Below, piece by piece: positions 9,769 through 17,564 of a stretch of DNA of 60,621 bases; within the stretch, counting starts at the first letter, position 1, and every line of letters begins with the position of its first letter. The DNA comes from Burkholderiaceae bacterium (GTDB taxonomy: Bacteria > Pseudomonadota > Gammaproteobacteria > Burkholderiales > Burkholderiaceae_C). Location: assembly GCA_013360485.1 (NCBI GenBank), contig JABWBN010000002.1, positions 1 to 60,621 of the forward strand, given 5' to 3'. A program made the translations under genes and the position numbers. The notes beneath the pieces are model-generated. The model was not told the origin of the DNA, ran no database searches, and saw only the letters and a list, made by a program, of their open reading frames with translations.

Positions 9769-11124
9769 TCAGCGCATCATGCCCTTCATGCCGCCCATGC
9801 GCTTCATCATCTTCATCAGGCCGCCGCCCTTCATCTTCTTCATCATTTCGCGCATCTGCTCGAACTGGTTGAGCATGCGGTTGACTTCCTGGACCTGCAC
9901 ACCCGCGCCGGCGGCGATGCGCCGCTTGCGACTGGCCTTGATGATCTCGGGCCTGCGTCGCTCGTGTGCCGTCATCGAGTGGATGATCCCCTCCATGCGG
10001 CGCACGTCGCGCTCGGCCCTGTCGAGGTCGGCATTGCCGGCCTTGGCGGTCAGGGCGGCGGGCAGCTTGTCCATCAGGCCGGACAGCCCGCCCATCTTCT
10101 TCATCTGCGAGATCTGCATGAGGAAGTCGTTGAGGTCGAAGCCGTCACCGGACTTGACCTTTTCGGCCAGCTTCTGCGCCGCCTGCAGGTCGACGCCCTT
10201 CTGCACCTCTTCGACCAGCGCAACGATGTCGCCCATGCCCAGCACGCGCCCGGCATGACGCTCGGCATCGAAAACCTCGAGGCCGTCGATCTTCTCCGAG
10301 ACGCCCGCGAACTTGATCGGCGCGCCGGTGATCTGACGAACCGACAGCGCCGCACCGCCGCGCGAATCGCCATCGAGCTTGGTCAGCACGATGCCCGTCA
10401 GCGGCAGGGCCTCCTTGAAGGCGCGTGCCGTGTTCACCGCGTCCTGGCCCTGCATCGCGTCGACGACGAACAGCGTCTCGATGGGTTGCAGCAGCGCGTG
10501 CAGTTCCCGGATCTCGGCCATCAGTGCTTCGTCGATGGCCAGCCGCCCGGCGGTATCGACGAGCAGGACATCGAAGTAGTGGCGGCGGGCGTGATCAAGC
10601 GCGGCGCGCACGATGTCGGCTGGCGTCTGCCCGGCACTCGAAGGGAACCATTCGGCTCCGGCTTGCCGGGTCACGGTCTTGAGCTGTTCGATGGCCGCCG
10701 GCCGGTACACGTCGGCCGAGACCGTGAGTACTTTCTTGCGCCTGCGCTCGATCAGGTGGCGGGCGAGCTTGGCCGTGGTCGTGGTCTTGCCGGCGCCCTG
10801 CAGGCCCGCCATCAGGATCACGGCTGGTGGCTGCGTGGCGAGGTTCAGATCGGCCACGCCCTCGCCCATTGTCGCGGCGAGTTCCTTGTGCACGACGCCA
10901 ACCAGCGCCTGGCCGGGGTTGAGCGAACCCACGACCTCCTGGCCCAGGGCCTTTTCCTTCACCCGCGCGATGAAGTCACGCACCACCGCAAGCGCGACGT
11001 CGGCCTCGAGCAGGGCCATGCGCACCTCGCGCAGCATGTCCTGCACGTTGCCATCGGTGATGCGGGCCTGGCCGCGCATCGTCTTGACGAGACGCGACAG
11101 CCGGTCAGAGAGAGTGGAAGCCAT
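9769..11124 (-). CDS. ffh: Signal recognition particle protein Ffh
   Basis: SRP54 GTPase (451 aa, normal length) that binds 4.5S RNA and signal sequences. N domain residues 1-85, G domain with GLQGAGKTTTTAKLARH, DTAGRLAIDEALM and TKLDGDSRGG, and a Met-rich M domain from about 325 with SGDGFDLNDFLMQ, the RNA-binding RRRPEIIKASRKRRIAAGAG segment and a run of Met/Lys/Gly at the C-terminus (MMKKMKGGGLMKMMKRMGG). It diverges from the ccsA-like gene over 66 bases. No obvious Shine-Dalgarno precedes the ATG. Confidence 0.98.
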   Translation of the reverse strand: MASTLSDRLSRLVKTMRGQARITDGNVQDMLREVRMALLEADVALAVVRDFIARVKEKALGQEVVGSLNPGQALVGVVHKELAATMGEGVADLNLATQPPAVILMAGLQGAGKTTTTAKLARHLIERRRKKVLTVSADVYRPAAIEQLKTVTRQAGAEWFPSSAGQTPADIVRAALDHARRHYFDVLLVDTAGRLAIDEALMAEIRELHALLQPIETLFVVDAMQGQDAVNTARAFKEALPLTGIVLTKLDGDSRGGAALSVRQITGAPIKFAGVSEKIDGLEVFDAERHAGRVLGMGDIVALVEEVQKGVDLQAAQKLAEKVKSGDGFDLNDFLMQISQMKKMGGLSGLMDKLPAALTAKAGNADLDRAERDVRRMEGIIHSMTAHERRRPEIIKASRKRRIAAGAGVQVQEVNRMLNQFEQMREMMKKMKGGGLMKMMKRMGGMKGMMR

Positions 11125-11178
11125 CGGCGCGGCAACGGCGGCTTGCTGCCGTCACAAGAAAACGGCGGGCCGCGAAAG

Positions 11179-11184
11179 TAAACT
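11179..11184 (+). promoter_or_regulatory. -10 box TAAACT six bases before the ccsA-like ATG
   Basis: TAAACT followed by exactly six bases (gttcga) and then ATG, which puts the predicted transcription start on the A of the start codon. There is no Shine-Dalgarno. The same arrangement occurs before smg and the MidA-like gene. Confidence 0.45.
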
Positions 11185-11190
11185 GTTCGA

Positions 11191-12015
11191 ATGATTTTAG
11201 CTTCGGGCTCGGCGGCACCCCTGGCCGGCACGCCGTTGGCGCTGGCCCTGGCGGCCGCGCTGGCGTACGGGCTGGCTGCATGGCCTGCGCAGGAGCGTCC
11301 GAGGTGGGTCACGCCGACCTGGGTGACGGGCTGGTTGCTGCACGCGGTGCTGCTCGCCATGGATATCACCGGTCTGGGGCGAGCCGAGGCGCAGGGTGCC
11401 CGCCTGGGGTTCGGCCCCGTGCTGTCGCTGACGGTGTGGCTGGTGATCGCGGTCCATGCGTTCGAGAGCCGCCTGTTGCCGCTGCCTGCCGTGCGACGGG
11501 CGCTCGCCGTCAGCGGGGCCGCTGCGGTGCTGCTGGCGTGGGCCTTTCCTGGCGAGATGCGGCTGCTGTCCTCGCCATGGGCGCCGCTGCACTGGGTGCT
11601 GGGCGTGGGCTCCTATGCCTTGTTCGGCGCGGCCGTTCTGCATGCCAGCATGCTTGACAACGCCGAGCGGCAGATGCGCCGCCAGGTGGTGGCACCCGCC
11701 GATGGGCCGCTGGGCCTGCCCTTGCTGCGGCTCGAGCGTCTGACGTTCCGGTTCGTAGAGGCCGGGTTCGGCGTGCTCACGCTGGCGCTGCTGCTGGGAT
11801 TTGCAACGGCGCGTCAGTGGCGCTGGGACCACAAGTCGGTGTTTTCGCTGTTGGGCTGGGGCGTTTTTGCGGCGCTGCTGGTCGGGCGGCAACTGCGCGG
11901 TTGGCGAGGTCGGCAGGCCACGCGCTGGCTGTATCTGGGCACGGCGCTCCTGCTGTTGGCATACGTCGGCTCGCGCTTCGTGTTCGAGGTGATCTTGGGT
12001 CGCCCTGCGTCGTGA
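11191..12015 (+). CDS. CcsA/YpjD-like inner-membrane protein (cytochrome c assembly family)
   Basis: Polytopic membrane protein of 274 aa with about eight hydrophobic segments. It carries family signatures near the periplasmic haem site, including PLHWVLGVGSYALFGAAVLHASML and the late WRWDHKSVFSLLGWGVFAALL block. Members of this cytochrome c assembly family bind or transfer haem, but the short YpjD-type proteins beside ffh have no proven role. It heads a rightward run with the PP0621-like, pilS and pilR genes. It appears to be expressed from a promoter that leaves no leader. Confidence 0.85.
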   Translation: MILASGSAAPLAGTPLALALAAALAYGLAAWPAQERPRWVTPTWVTGWLLHAVLLAMDITGLGRAEAQGARLGFGPVLSLTVWLVIAVHAFESRLLPLPAVRRALAVSGAAAVLLAWAFPGEMRLLSSPWAPLHWVLGVGSYALFGAAVLHASMLDNAERQMRRQVVAPADGPLGLPLLRLERLTFRFVEAGFGVLTLALLLGFATARQWRWDHKSVFSLLGWGVFAALLVGRQLRGWRGRQATRWLYLGTALLLLAYVGSRFVFEVILGRPAS

Positions 12016-12019
12016 GGCC

Positions 12020-12253
12020 ATGAAGTACCTCATTGTCTTGTTGGTGGTGGTCTGCGGCCTGTGGTTGTTGCTCAAGCGCCATGTCCGCTCGGATCAAGAC
12101 GCCCCTTCACGGCGTGGTGACACGCCTCTGCAAGCCATGGTCCAGTGCGCCCGTTGTGGGCTGCACCTGCCGGCCGCCGATGCCGTGCTGGAGGGCACGC
12201 GTGTGTACTGCTGCGAAGAGCATCGGCGGCTCGGTCCCGGGACCACCCCCTGA
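12020..12253 (+). CDS. PP0621-family small membrane-anchored protein
   Basis: A 77-aa protein with an N-terminal membrane segment (residues 3-19) and a cytoplasmic or periplasmic tail bearing CARCGLHLP and YCCEEHRR. The CxxC...CCxxH set is likely to bind zinc. The architecture matches the PP0621 family, always small and usually beside pilS. It starts four bases after the ccsA-like stop and ends 12 bases before pilS, so it is certainly cotranscribed with both. Role unknown. Confidence 0.8.
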   Translation: MKYLIVLLVVVCGLWLLLKRHVRSDQDAPSRRGDTPLQAMVQCARCGLHLPAADAVLEGTRVYCCEEHRRLGPGTTP

Positions 12254-12265
12254 CGTCCGGTCTCG

Positions 12266-14155
12266 ATGACTTCGCCCGGGACCGAGCCGCACGTCGAGCG
12301 CCGCCGCGCCGAGCGAAGGCACAGCGACCGCCGCCAGGCTCTGGGCGCCGCGCCGGAGGATTCCTGGTTCGGGGCGCTGGCCGACGGCAACCAGAGCACG
12401 CTGCAGCCGGGTTTTGGGGACGAGTCGCGGCTGGAGCCTGAAGGTGCCAGTTCGGAGAGCCGATTCCTGGCACGTGAGGCTCGCCGGATCGTGGTCGGCG
12501 AGGGCTCGGCGCTGCGGCGCGTTTTTGGTGCCTACGTGGCAGCGCGCGCGGCGCTGGGCACCGCGCTGGTGCTGACGCCGTGGATCATGTCGCTGCTCGG
12601 CACGCGCCTGGCCGTGGAGGCGCTGCTCGTCTGCATGGCATACGCCGTGCAAGCGGTGTCGATGTGGTTGTTGCCGCCTTCACCCGTTCCCGGCATGCCG
12701 GCTTCGCGGCTGGTCCGGCGCCAATGGGTATTGACCATAGGCGTCGACCTGTTCGTGTTCTCGTTGCTGCATCTGCTGGAGCCAGGCGCGCACCTGAACT
12801 ACGCGGCGCTGCTGGCGTTGCCCGTGCTGATGGCCGGTGTGATGACCAAGCGGGTTGGGGCGCTGGCGACAGCGGCATTGGTGTCGCTGGTCCTGCTGGC
12901 AGGTGTCTGGCGTGCATCGCTCAGTGGTGCATTTTCGGCGGTGTTGCTCACGCAGGCCGGACTTGGCGGGCTCGGCGCGTTCGCAATCACGCTGCTCTCG
13001 GGCGAATTGGCCCAGCGACTGGCGCGCGAGGAACGCACGGCGCGTGGCAGCCTCGAGTTGGCTCGCCAGCAAGCGCGGCTGAACCGACTGGTGATCGAGG
13101 AGATGACCGATGGCGTGCTGGTCGTCGATCGACGCTGCCGGGTGCGCGCAGCCAACCCGGCGGCGCGCGGGATGCTCGGCGCCCGCGCGGCAGATCGACC
13201 TGCCCCGTTTGCGCTGCACGGCGAGGCCGGTTGGGAAACCCTCCTGCAGGCCATCGAGAAGGCCTTCGGCGCTGGCCGATGGCCGCGAGAGCATCGTGAG
13301 TTGACGTTGCCTCATGTCGATGGGGGAACGCACACGGTTCAGGTCCGCGCCCGCTTCACCAAGCGCAGCGGCATCGGCGAGGAGGCGACGGCACCGCAGG
13401 AGGTCTGTGTGCTCTTTCTCGAGGACATGCGCAGTGTGCAGGCCAGGGTGCAACAGGAAAAGCTTGCGGCCATGGGGCGGATGTCGGCCGGCATCGCTCA
13501 CGAAATCCGCAATCCGCTGGCAGCGATTGCACAGGCCAATGCATTGATGTTGGAAGATGACCTGGCGGGCGCGCAGCAGCGGCTGGCTCGCATCGTCGAG
13601 GACAACGTCGAGCGGCTCAAGCGCATCGTCGACGATGTGATGGCCGTGGCGCCGGGCACCACCAGCGGGCCACAGGCCATCGACGCGACCGCCGAAGTGG
13701 CACGCATCTGCCGGGAGTGGTTGGCCACCAGCGGCTTGCCGTCCGGCACAAGCGATGCGCGCGTCGAGCTCGATCTGCCTCCGGTTCCGATGCCGGTGTT
13801 GTTCGATCCAGAGCACTTGCGCAGAGTGCTGACCAACCTGCTGGACAACGCCTGCCGCCATGGTACGGAGACACCGGGTGCGGTGGTCGTCTGCCTGCGA
13901 CATCCGCCGGCACAAGCTCCCGGTGGTGCGCTGCTGACGGTCGCCAGCGACGGGCCGCCCATCGCGCCGGATGTCGAGCGCCACCTCTTCGAGCCGTTCT
14001 TCTCCACACGCAGTCGGGGCACGGGCCTGGGCCTGTATATTTGCCGCGAGCTGTGCGAACGGTACCGCGCCAGCATCGACTACCGCCCCGGGCCCGCGGG
14101 CGGGCGGCACCGCAACGTGTTCCGCGTGCTGCTGCGCAGCGCCCCAACCGCCTGA
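12266..14155 (+). CDS. pilS: Sensor histidine kinase PilS-like
   Basis: Membrane histidine kinase of the PilS/NtrB type, 629 aa. A charged cytosolic N-terminal extension rich in Arg (VERRRAERRHSDRRQ) covers residues 1-95. About six membrane segments lie between 95 and 250, followed by a PAS-like region (LVIEEMTDGVLVVDRR). The DHp helix has phospho-acceptor His412 in GIAHEIRNPLAAIAQ. The ATPase domain has LTNLLDNACRHG, and TGLGLYICRELCERY near the C-terminus. With the adjacent sigma-54 activator it resembles PilS-PilR, which in Pseudomonas controls type IV pilin. No pilin gene is in this window, so the target is inferred. Confidence 0.87.
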   Translation: MTSPGTEPHVERRRAERRHSDRRQALGAAPEDSWFGALADGNQSTLQPGFGDESRLEPEGASSESRFLAREARRIVVGEGSALRRVFGAYVAARAALGTALVLTPWIMSLLGTRLAVEALLVCMAYAVQAVSMWLLPPSPVPGMPASRLVRRQWVLTIGVDLFVFSLLHLLEPGAHLNYAALLALPVLMAGVMTKRVGALATAALVSLVLLAGVWRASLSGAFSAVLLTQAGLGGLGAFAITLLSGELAQRLAREERTARGSLELARQQARLNRLVIEEMTDGVLVVDRRCRVRAANPAARGMLGARAADRPAPFALHGEAGWETLLQAIEKAFGAGRWPREHRELTLPHVDGGTHTVQVRARFTKRSGIGEEATAPQEVCVLFLEDMRSVQARVQQEKLAAMGRMSAGIAHEIRNPLAAIAQANALMLEDDLAGAQQRLARIVEDNVERLKRIVDDVMAVAPGTTSGPQAIDATAEVARICREWLATSGLPSGTSDARVELDLPPVPMPVLFDPEHLRRVLTNLLDNACRHGTETPGAVVVCLRHPPAQAPGGALLTVASDGPPIAPDVERHLFEPFFSTRSRGTGLGLYICRELCERYRASIDYRPGPAGGRHRNVFRVLLRSAPTA

Positions 14156-14170
14156 ACCTGCCGCGCGATC

Positions 14171-15706
14171 ATGAATGCCAGCCCCGTCCCTCGCCTGCTC
14201 GTCGTCGACGACGAGCCCGACTTGCGCACCCTGTATGAACTCACGTTGCTGCGGGAGGGCTACGAGGTCGAGACCGCCGGTTGCGTCGAGGATGCCTGGG
14301 CGCGCCTGACCGAGCGAACCTACAGCGCCGTCATCACCGACATGCGCCTGCCCGACGGAAGCGGCCTGGACCTGCTTCACCGGCTCGAGGAGGCCGCCCG
14401 CGCGGAGAAGGCCATCGTCATCACGGCCTACGGCTCTGCCGAGAACGCAGTCGAGGCACTGAAGGCGGGCGCCTTCGATTACCTGACCAAGCCGGTGGAC
14501 CTGCGCCAGTTCCGCACGGTTGTGGCTTCTGCGCTCGGTCGCGCGCCCGTCGCCCCGACAGCCACGGGTCCGCGGCCGTCCGGTACCAGTGCCACAGCCA
14601 GTGGTGGCCCACAGCCTCGTGGTGCGCGTGACACCGTGACACCGATCGATGCGGTCGCGCCGGAGGTGCAGGCGACCATGCATCCAGCTCTGGCGCGGTT
14701 GGTGGGGCAGTCGTCAGCCATGCAGCAGGTGCGTTCCATGGTCGAGCGCGTGGCCCGCGGCATGGCGCCGGTGATGGTGCTGGGGGAGTCCGGCACCGGC
14801 AAGGAATTGGTGGCGCGGGCCATACACGGCGTCAGCGGCCGCGCGAACCAAGCGTTCATCGCGGTGAATTGCGGTGCAATCCCGGAACAGCTGCTAGAGG
14901 CCGAATTCTTCGGTTATCGCAAGGGCGCGTTCACGGGTGCCACCGAGGACCGTGAGGGGTTCTTTCAGGCGGCCAACGCGGGGACTTTGTTTCTGGACGA
15001 GATCGGCGATCTGCCGCTGTCGATGCAAAGCAAGCTCCTGCGCGTGATCCAGGAGCGATCGGTTCGCCCGATCGGCGCGGTCAACGAGCAGCCTGTCAAC
15101 GTTCGCATCGTGAGCGCCACGCACAAGGACCTCGGCCTGGAGGTGCAGGAAGGCCGCTTTCGACAGGATCTGTTCTACAGACTCAACGTGATCCAGCTGC
15201 GCATGCCGCCCTTGCGCGAGCGGCTGGAGGATCTCTCCGCAATCTGCTCGGCCGTGTTGGGGCGCATCGCGCATGATGCAGGCGTTCCGACTGCGCCGCA
15301 GTTGTCGGCGTCGGCGTTGGCACAGCTGGGCAGCTACGCCTTCCCGGGCAATGTGCGCGAACTCGAGAACCTGCTTCACCGCGCCGTGACGTTGGCGCCG
15401 GGCGACGTCATCGAACGCGACGATCTTGGCCTCGGCGACGACGCTGCGGGTGACAGCGAATGGTCTGCGATCGAGTCGCCGGCCGCCGAAGCGCTTGCGA
15501 CGCAGCAGGTGCCGGGAGACGCGCCGCTGCCTGCAGACCTGGTGGCTCATCTCGACCAGGTGGAACGCGACATCCTGGTGCGTGCACTGGCTCGGCATCG
15601 GTTCAATCGCACAGCTGCCGGGGCAAGCCTGGGGCTGTCGCTGCGGCAAATGCGCTACCGCATGGCGCGCCTGGGGATCGGTGCGCCGGAGCATGGTGGC
15701 GACTGA
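14171..15706 (+). CDS. pilR: Sigma-54-dependent response regulator PilR-like
   Basis: NtrC-type activator, 511 aa. The receiver domain (residues 5-120) has acidic pair DD13-14, phospho-site Asp57 in VITDMRLPDGSG and Lys in DYLTKPVDL. After a Thr/Ala/Gly-rich linker, the AAA+ domain starts near 175 with Walker A GESGTGKELVARAIHG, the sigma-54 contact loop GAFTGA, and Walker B LFLDEIGDLP. The C-terminal Fis-type helix-turn-helix is FNRTAAGASLGLSLRQMRYR. It starts 15 bases after pilS, and its last 14 bases overlap ampD. All residues needed for phosphorylation-controlled sigma-54 activation are intact. Confidence 0.9.
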   Translation: MNASPVPRLLVVDDEPDLRTLYELTLLREGYEVETAGCVEDAWARLTERTYSAVITDMRLPDGSGLDLLHRLEEAARAEKAIVITAYGSAENAVEALKAGAFDYLTKPVDLRQFRTVVASALGRAPVAPTATGPRPSGTSATASGGPQPRGARDTVTPIDAVAPEVQATMHPALARLVGQSSAMQQVRSMVERVARGMAPVMVLGESGTGKELVARAIHGVSGRANQAFIAVNCGAIPEQLLEAEFFGYRKGAFTGATEDREGFFQAANAGTLFLDEIGDLPLSMQSKLLRVIQERSVRPIGAVNEQPVNVRIVSATHKDLGLEVQEGRFRQDLFYRLNVIQLRMPPLRERLEDLSAICSAVLGRIAHDAGVPTAPQLSASALAQLGSYAFPGNVRELENLLHRAVTLAPGDVIERDDLGLGDDAAGDSEWSAIESPAAEALATQQVPGDAPLPADLVAHLDQVERDILVRALARHRFNRTAAGASLGLSLRQMRYRMARLGIGAPEHGGD

Positions 15707-16271
15707 TTCCGTGTGGGCCGACGGCTGGTGCCCGCAAGCCCGGCGCTGCGAGTCACCGAACCAGGATGAGCGCAACGCGGGTACGTCCATCGAGTTGGTG
15801 GTCGTGCACTCCATCAGCCTGCCCCCCGGTGAGTATGGCGGTGATGCCATCGAGCGCCTGTTCACCAACCGTCTCGACCCGCATGCGCACCCGTCGTTTG
15901 CAGAACTGGAGTCCCTGCGGGTCTCGGCCCACTTTCTCGTGCGACGTGATGGCCGGATGGTTCAGTTCGTCAGCACCGATCGCAGGGCCTGGCATGCCGG
16001 CGTGTCGCATTGGGCCGGACGCGATCGATGCAACGACTGGTCCATCGGCATCGAGCTCGAGGGACTGGAAGGCCGCAGCTTCGAAGTTGCGCAGTACGTC
16101 GCGTTGGCCCGGCTGCTGCGCGCGCTCAGACGAAGGTACCCGTTGACAGCGGTTGTCGGCCACGAGCATGTGGCACCGACGCGCAAGCGTGACCCCGGAC
16201 CTGGCTTCGACTGGGCCGACCTGCAACGACGGCTGCGTTGGAAGGCCGCCTTGTTTCCCGCAACAGCGTGA
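15693..16271 (+). CDS. ampD: 1,6-anhydro-N-acetylmuramyl-L-alanine amidase AmpD
   Basis: Cytoplasmic zinc amidase that strips the peptide from anhydro-muropeptides during wall recycling. The 192-aa protein has zinc ligands His39 (VVVHSIS), His157 (VVGHEHVAP) and Asp167 (RKRDPGPGFDW), the catalytic Glu121 in GIELEG, and no signal peptide. The start at 15693 gives the family length and overlaps the end of pilR by 14 bases. In species with a chromosomal AmpC, AmpD loss derepresses the beta-lactamase. No ampR or ampC lies nearby. Confidence 0.95.
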   Translation: MVATDSVWADGWCPQARRCESPNQDERNAGTSIELVVVHSISLPPGEYGGDAIERLFTNRLDPHAHPSFAELESLRVSAHFLVRRDGRMVQFVSTDRRAWHAGVSHWAGRDRCNDWSIGIELEGLEGRSFEVAQYVALARLLRALRRRYPLTAVVGHEHVAPTRKRDPGPGFDWADLQRRLRWKAALFPATA

Positions 16272-16344
16272 GTTGCCAACGTCCGAAAAGAACGGAAACG
16301 ATGCATGTTGGCAACAACGATTGCGCGTGATTGTCAAGAAGTGC

Positions 16345-16373
16345 TTGGTGTTTTGGAACAACACTCCGATAAT
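16345..16373 (+). promoter_or_regulatory. Sigma-70-like promoter TTGGTG-N17-GATAAT
   Basis: -35 TTGGTG at 16345-16350, 17-base spacer, and -10 GATAAT at 16368-16373, five of six matching consensus. The predicted start near 16380 would produce a transcript of about 600 nt before the H1-like start codon, covering the hairpin series downstream. Confidence 0.45.
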
Positions 16374-16562
16374 CGGCGGCCATAGGAAGCACATCCATGC
16401 TGGTCTGGGTAGACAACGCTCAACCCTCATCGACGAGAACCGCAATCGGTCACGCCTCGCACCCTCGCGGTGGCGCGCGTGCAGTGCTCCCGCCCTCAAT
16501 CGCTGTGCTTGATTCGCGTGGTACCCGCGGCGGCCAGGTTGCAAGTTGGCCGCAAGGGCAGC

Positions 16563-16654
16563 ATCGAACGAACCATTCGAGTCGTCCTGGCCGTTGGGCA
16601 GTAGTCGGCTTCGTTCGTTCTGGACCGAACAACGAAGGCCTCGATTCGTTCGAT
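16563..16654 (+). ncRNA. Candidate structured RNA element: nested three-stem fold
   Basis: Outer stem ATCGAACGAA (16563-16572) with TTCGTTCGAT (16645-16654), 10 bp. After a four-base left bulge, a second stem TCGAG (16577-16581) with CTCGA (16640-16644). Inside is an 11-bp hairpin with one bulged C, CTTCGTTcGTTC / GAACAACGAAG (16609-16637), closed by loop tggacc. Coaxial nesting of three stems in this order is unlikely by chance. It matches no RNA family I recognise (not tmRNA, RNase P RNA or SRP RNA). The repeated TCGTTCG words could alternatively be protein-binding sites. Confidence 0.4.
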
Positions 16655-16981
16655 CCAAGCAGCGTGTCTGAACAGAAGAAGGAGAGCAATTCTCGACAGT
16701 CGTGCGGCGATGGCCTGCTGCCAATCGCTGCGTTGATGCGGGGCTGACATCAGGTTTGCCCAGGGGTTGTCATGAGGCACCCCGTGGCGCCCGTCAGTTC
16801 CGTGGTGCGCGATCAAGATCCGCGCACTTGACACCGCTGCCGACAGAAGCAGCGGGCAGGTGTGCATCCCCGTTCACCGCAACGGGTGGCGAAGCTGGCT
16901 TGACCGGCGACCGCTCGAAACGGTGAACTGCCCGGCAGTGATCCGCTGGGCATGTTCTGCAACTTGATCAAGGAGATCGTG

Positions 16982-17410
16982 ATGGCAACTGCGAAGAAGG
17001 CACCGGCCAAGAAGGCCGCCGCCAAGAAGCCCGCCGCCAAGAAGGCAGCCCCGGCAAAGAAGGCCGCTCCGGCGAAGAAGGCCCCAGCCAAGAAGGCTCC
17101 GGCAAAGAAGGCGGCGCCGGCCAAGAAGGCCGCTCCGGCCAAGAAGGCTGCGGCCAAGAAGGCGGCACCGGCCAAGAAGGCGGCGGCGAAGAAGGCCGCT
17201 CCGGCGAAGAAGGCGGCGGCCAAGAAGGCTGCGCCTGCAAAGAAGGCCGCGCCTGCGAAGAAGGCTGCTGCGAAGAAGGCTCCCGCGAAAAAGGCTGCAG
17301 CGAAGAAGGCTCCGGCCACTCCCGCTGCCCCCGCCCCTGCGGCACCTGCTGCAAAGACTGCGCTGAGCCCTGCGGCCGCTTGGCCGTTCCCGACAGGCAA
17401 CAAGCCCTGA
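16982..17410 (+). CDS. Histone H1-like, Lys/Ala/Pro-rich DNA-binding protein
   Basis: A 142-aa protein made almost wholly of AKK, APAKK and AAAKK units from residue 4 to about 115, then an Ala/Pro tail ending [12 protein letters not shown]. Such eukaryote-H1-tail-like proteins (AlgP/HctB style, common in Burkholderiales) bind DNA non-specifically and may compact the nucleoid. ATG at 16982 is fixed by AAGGAG eight bases upstream. A longer in-frame start upstream ([10 protein letters not shown]) runs through that ribosome-binding site and is unlikely. The repeats make the gene prone to length variation. Confidence 0.88.
   Translation: MATAKKAPAKKAAAKKPAAKKAAPAKKAAPAKKAPAKKAPAKKAAPAKKAAPAKKAAAKKAAPAKKAAAKKAAPAKKAAAKKAAPAKKAAPAKKAAAKKAPAKKAAAKKAPATPAAPAPAAPAAKTALSPAAAWPFPTGNKP
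16994..17320 (+). repeat. Degenerate tandem GCC-AAG-AAG repeats within the H1-like gene
   Basis: Short tandem units encoding (A/P)AKK and AAAKK, about 9-15 bases each, with synonymous variation between copies (gcc/gcg/gct, always aagaag with one gaaaaag). The pattern indicates slippage-driven expansion under selection for the Lys-Lys spacing. It is not a CRISPR, since there are no spacers. Confidence 0.8.
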
Positions 17411-17425
17411 GCGTGCACATGTGCG

Positions 17426-17443
17426 GCGGCCCCTCGGGGCCGC
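17426..17443 (+). repeat. GC palindrome after the H1-like gene
   Basis: Perfect inverted repeat GCGGCCCC-tc-GGGGCCGC, 16 bases after the H1-like stop. As RNA it would close with a four-base loop. It lacks a T run and lies just before the better terminator at 17466, so it may protect the mRNA 3' end. Confidence 0.55.
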
Positions 17444-17465
17444 CCGCATGGTCACTCTGTGCGAC

Positions 17466-17488
17466 ACCCGGCTCATCGCCGGGTTTTT
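17466..17488 (+). terminator. Rho-independent terminator of the H1-like gene
   Basis: Stem ACCCGGC / GCCGGGT with loop tcatc, running into a TTTTT tract. It is placed 56 bases after the H1-like stop and before the convergent helical-repeat gene. Confidence 0.85.
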
Positions 17489-17564
17489 CGTGTGCGCCCG
17501 GTACGGGCGCACTCTTGCGCCGCTGCGGGTCAGGTCTGCGAGGAACGCTGCCGCTCGCGTGGGC

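Larger units (their letters stand above)
16272..16981. other. 710-base hairpin-rich interval without a convincing gene
   Basis: The longest gene-free stretch in the window, between ampD and the H1-like gene, with visibly lower G+C than its neighbours. It contains a sigma-70-like promoter (16345-16373) and a series of perfect or near-perfect stems: 16272-16315 (9 bp), 16530-16553 (7 bp), a nested structure 16563-16654, 16707-16728 (8 bp, one bulge), 16763-16783, 16805-16827 (7 bp), 16834-16855 (7 bp) and 16869-16886 (6 bp). Together these suggest a structured RNA or a long structured leader of the H1-like mRNA. A 116-codon open frame at 16397-16747 has a ribosome-binding-site-like AGGAAG but no recognisable protein features. 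Confidence 0.5.

Noticed and set aside
16397-16747. 116-codon open frame with AGGAAG upstream, in the ampD to H1-like interval
   Set aside because: The translation has no hydrophobic core, domain or signal, codon use is unlike the neighbours, and strong RNA stems run through it. It is kept only as an alternative reading of the structured interval.
16994-17320. Short tandem repeats considered as a CRISPR array or VNTR element
   Set aside because: Units are in frame, 9-15 bases, without spacers, and encode a coherent Lys/Ala-rich protein with its own ribosome-binding site.
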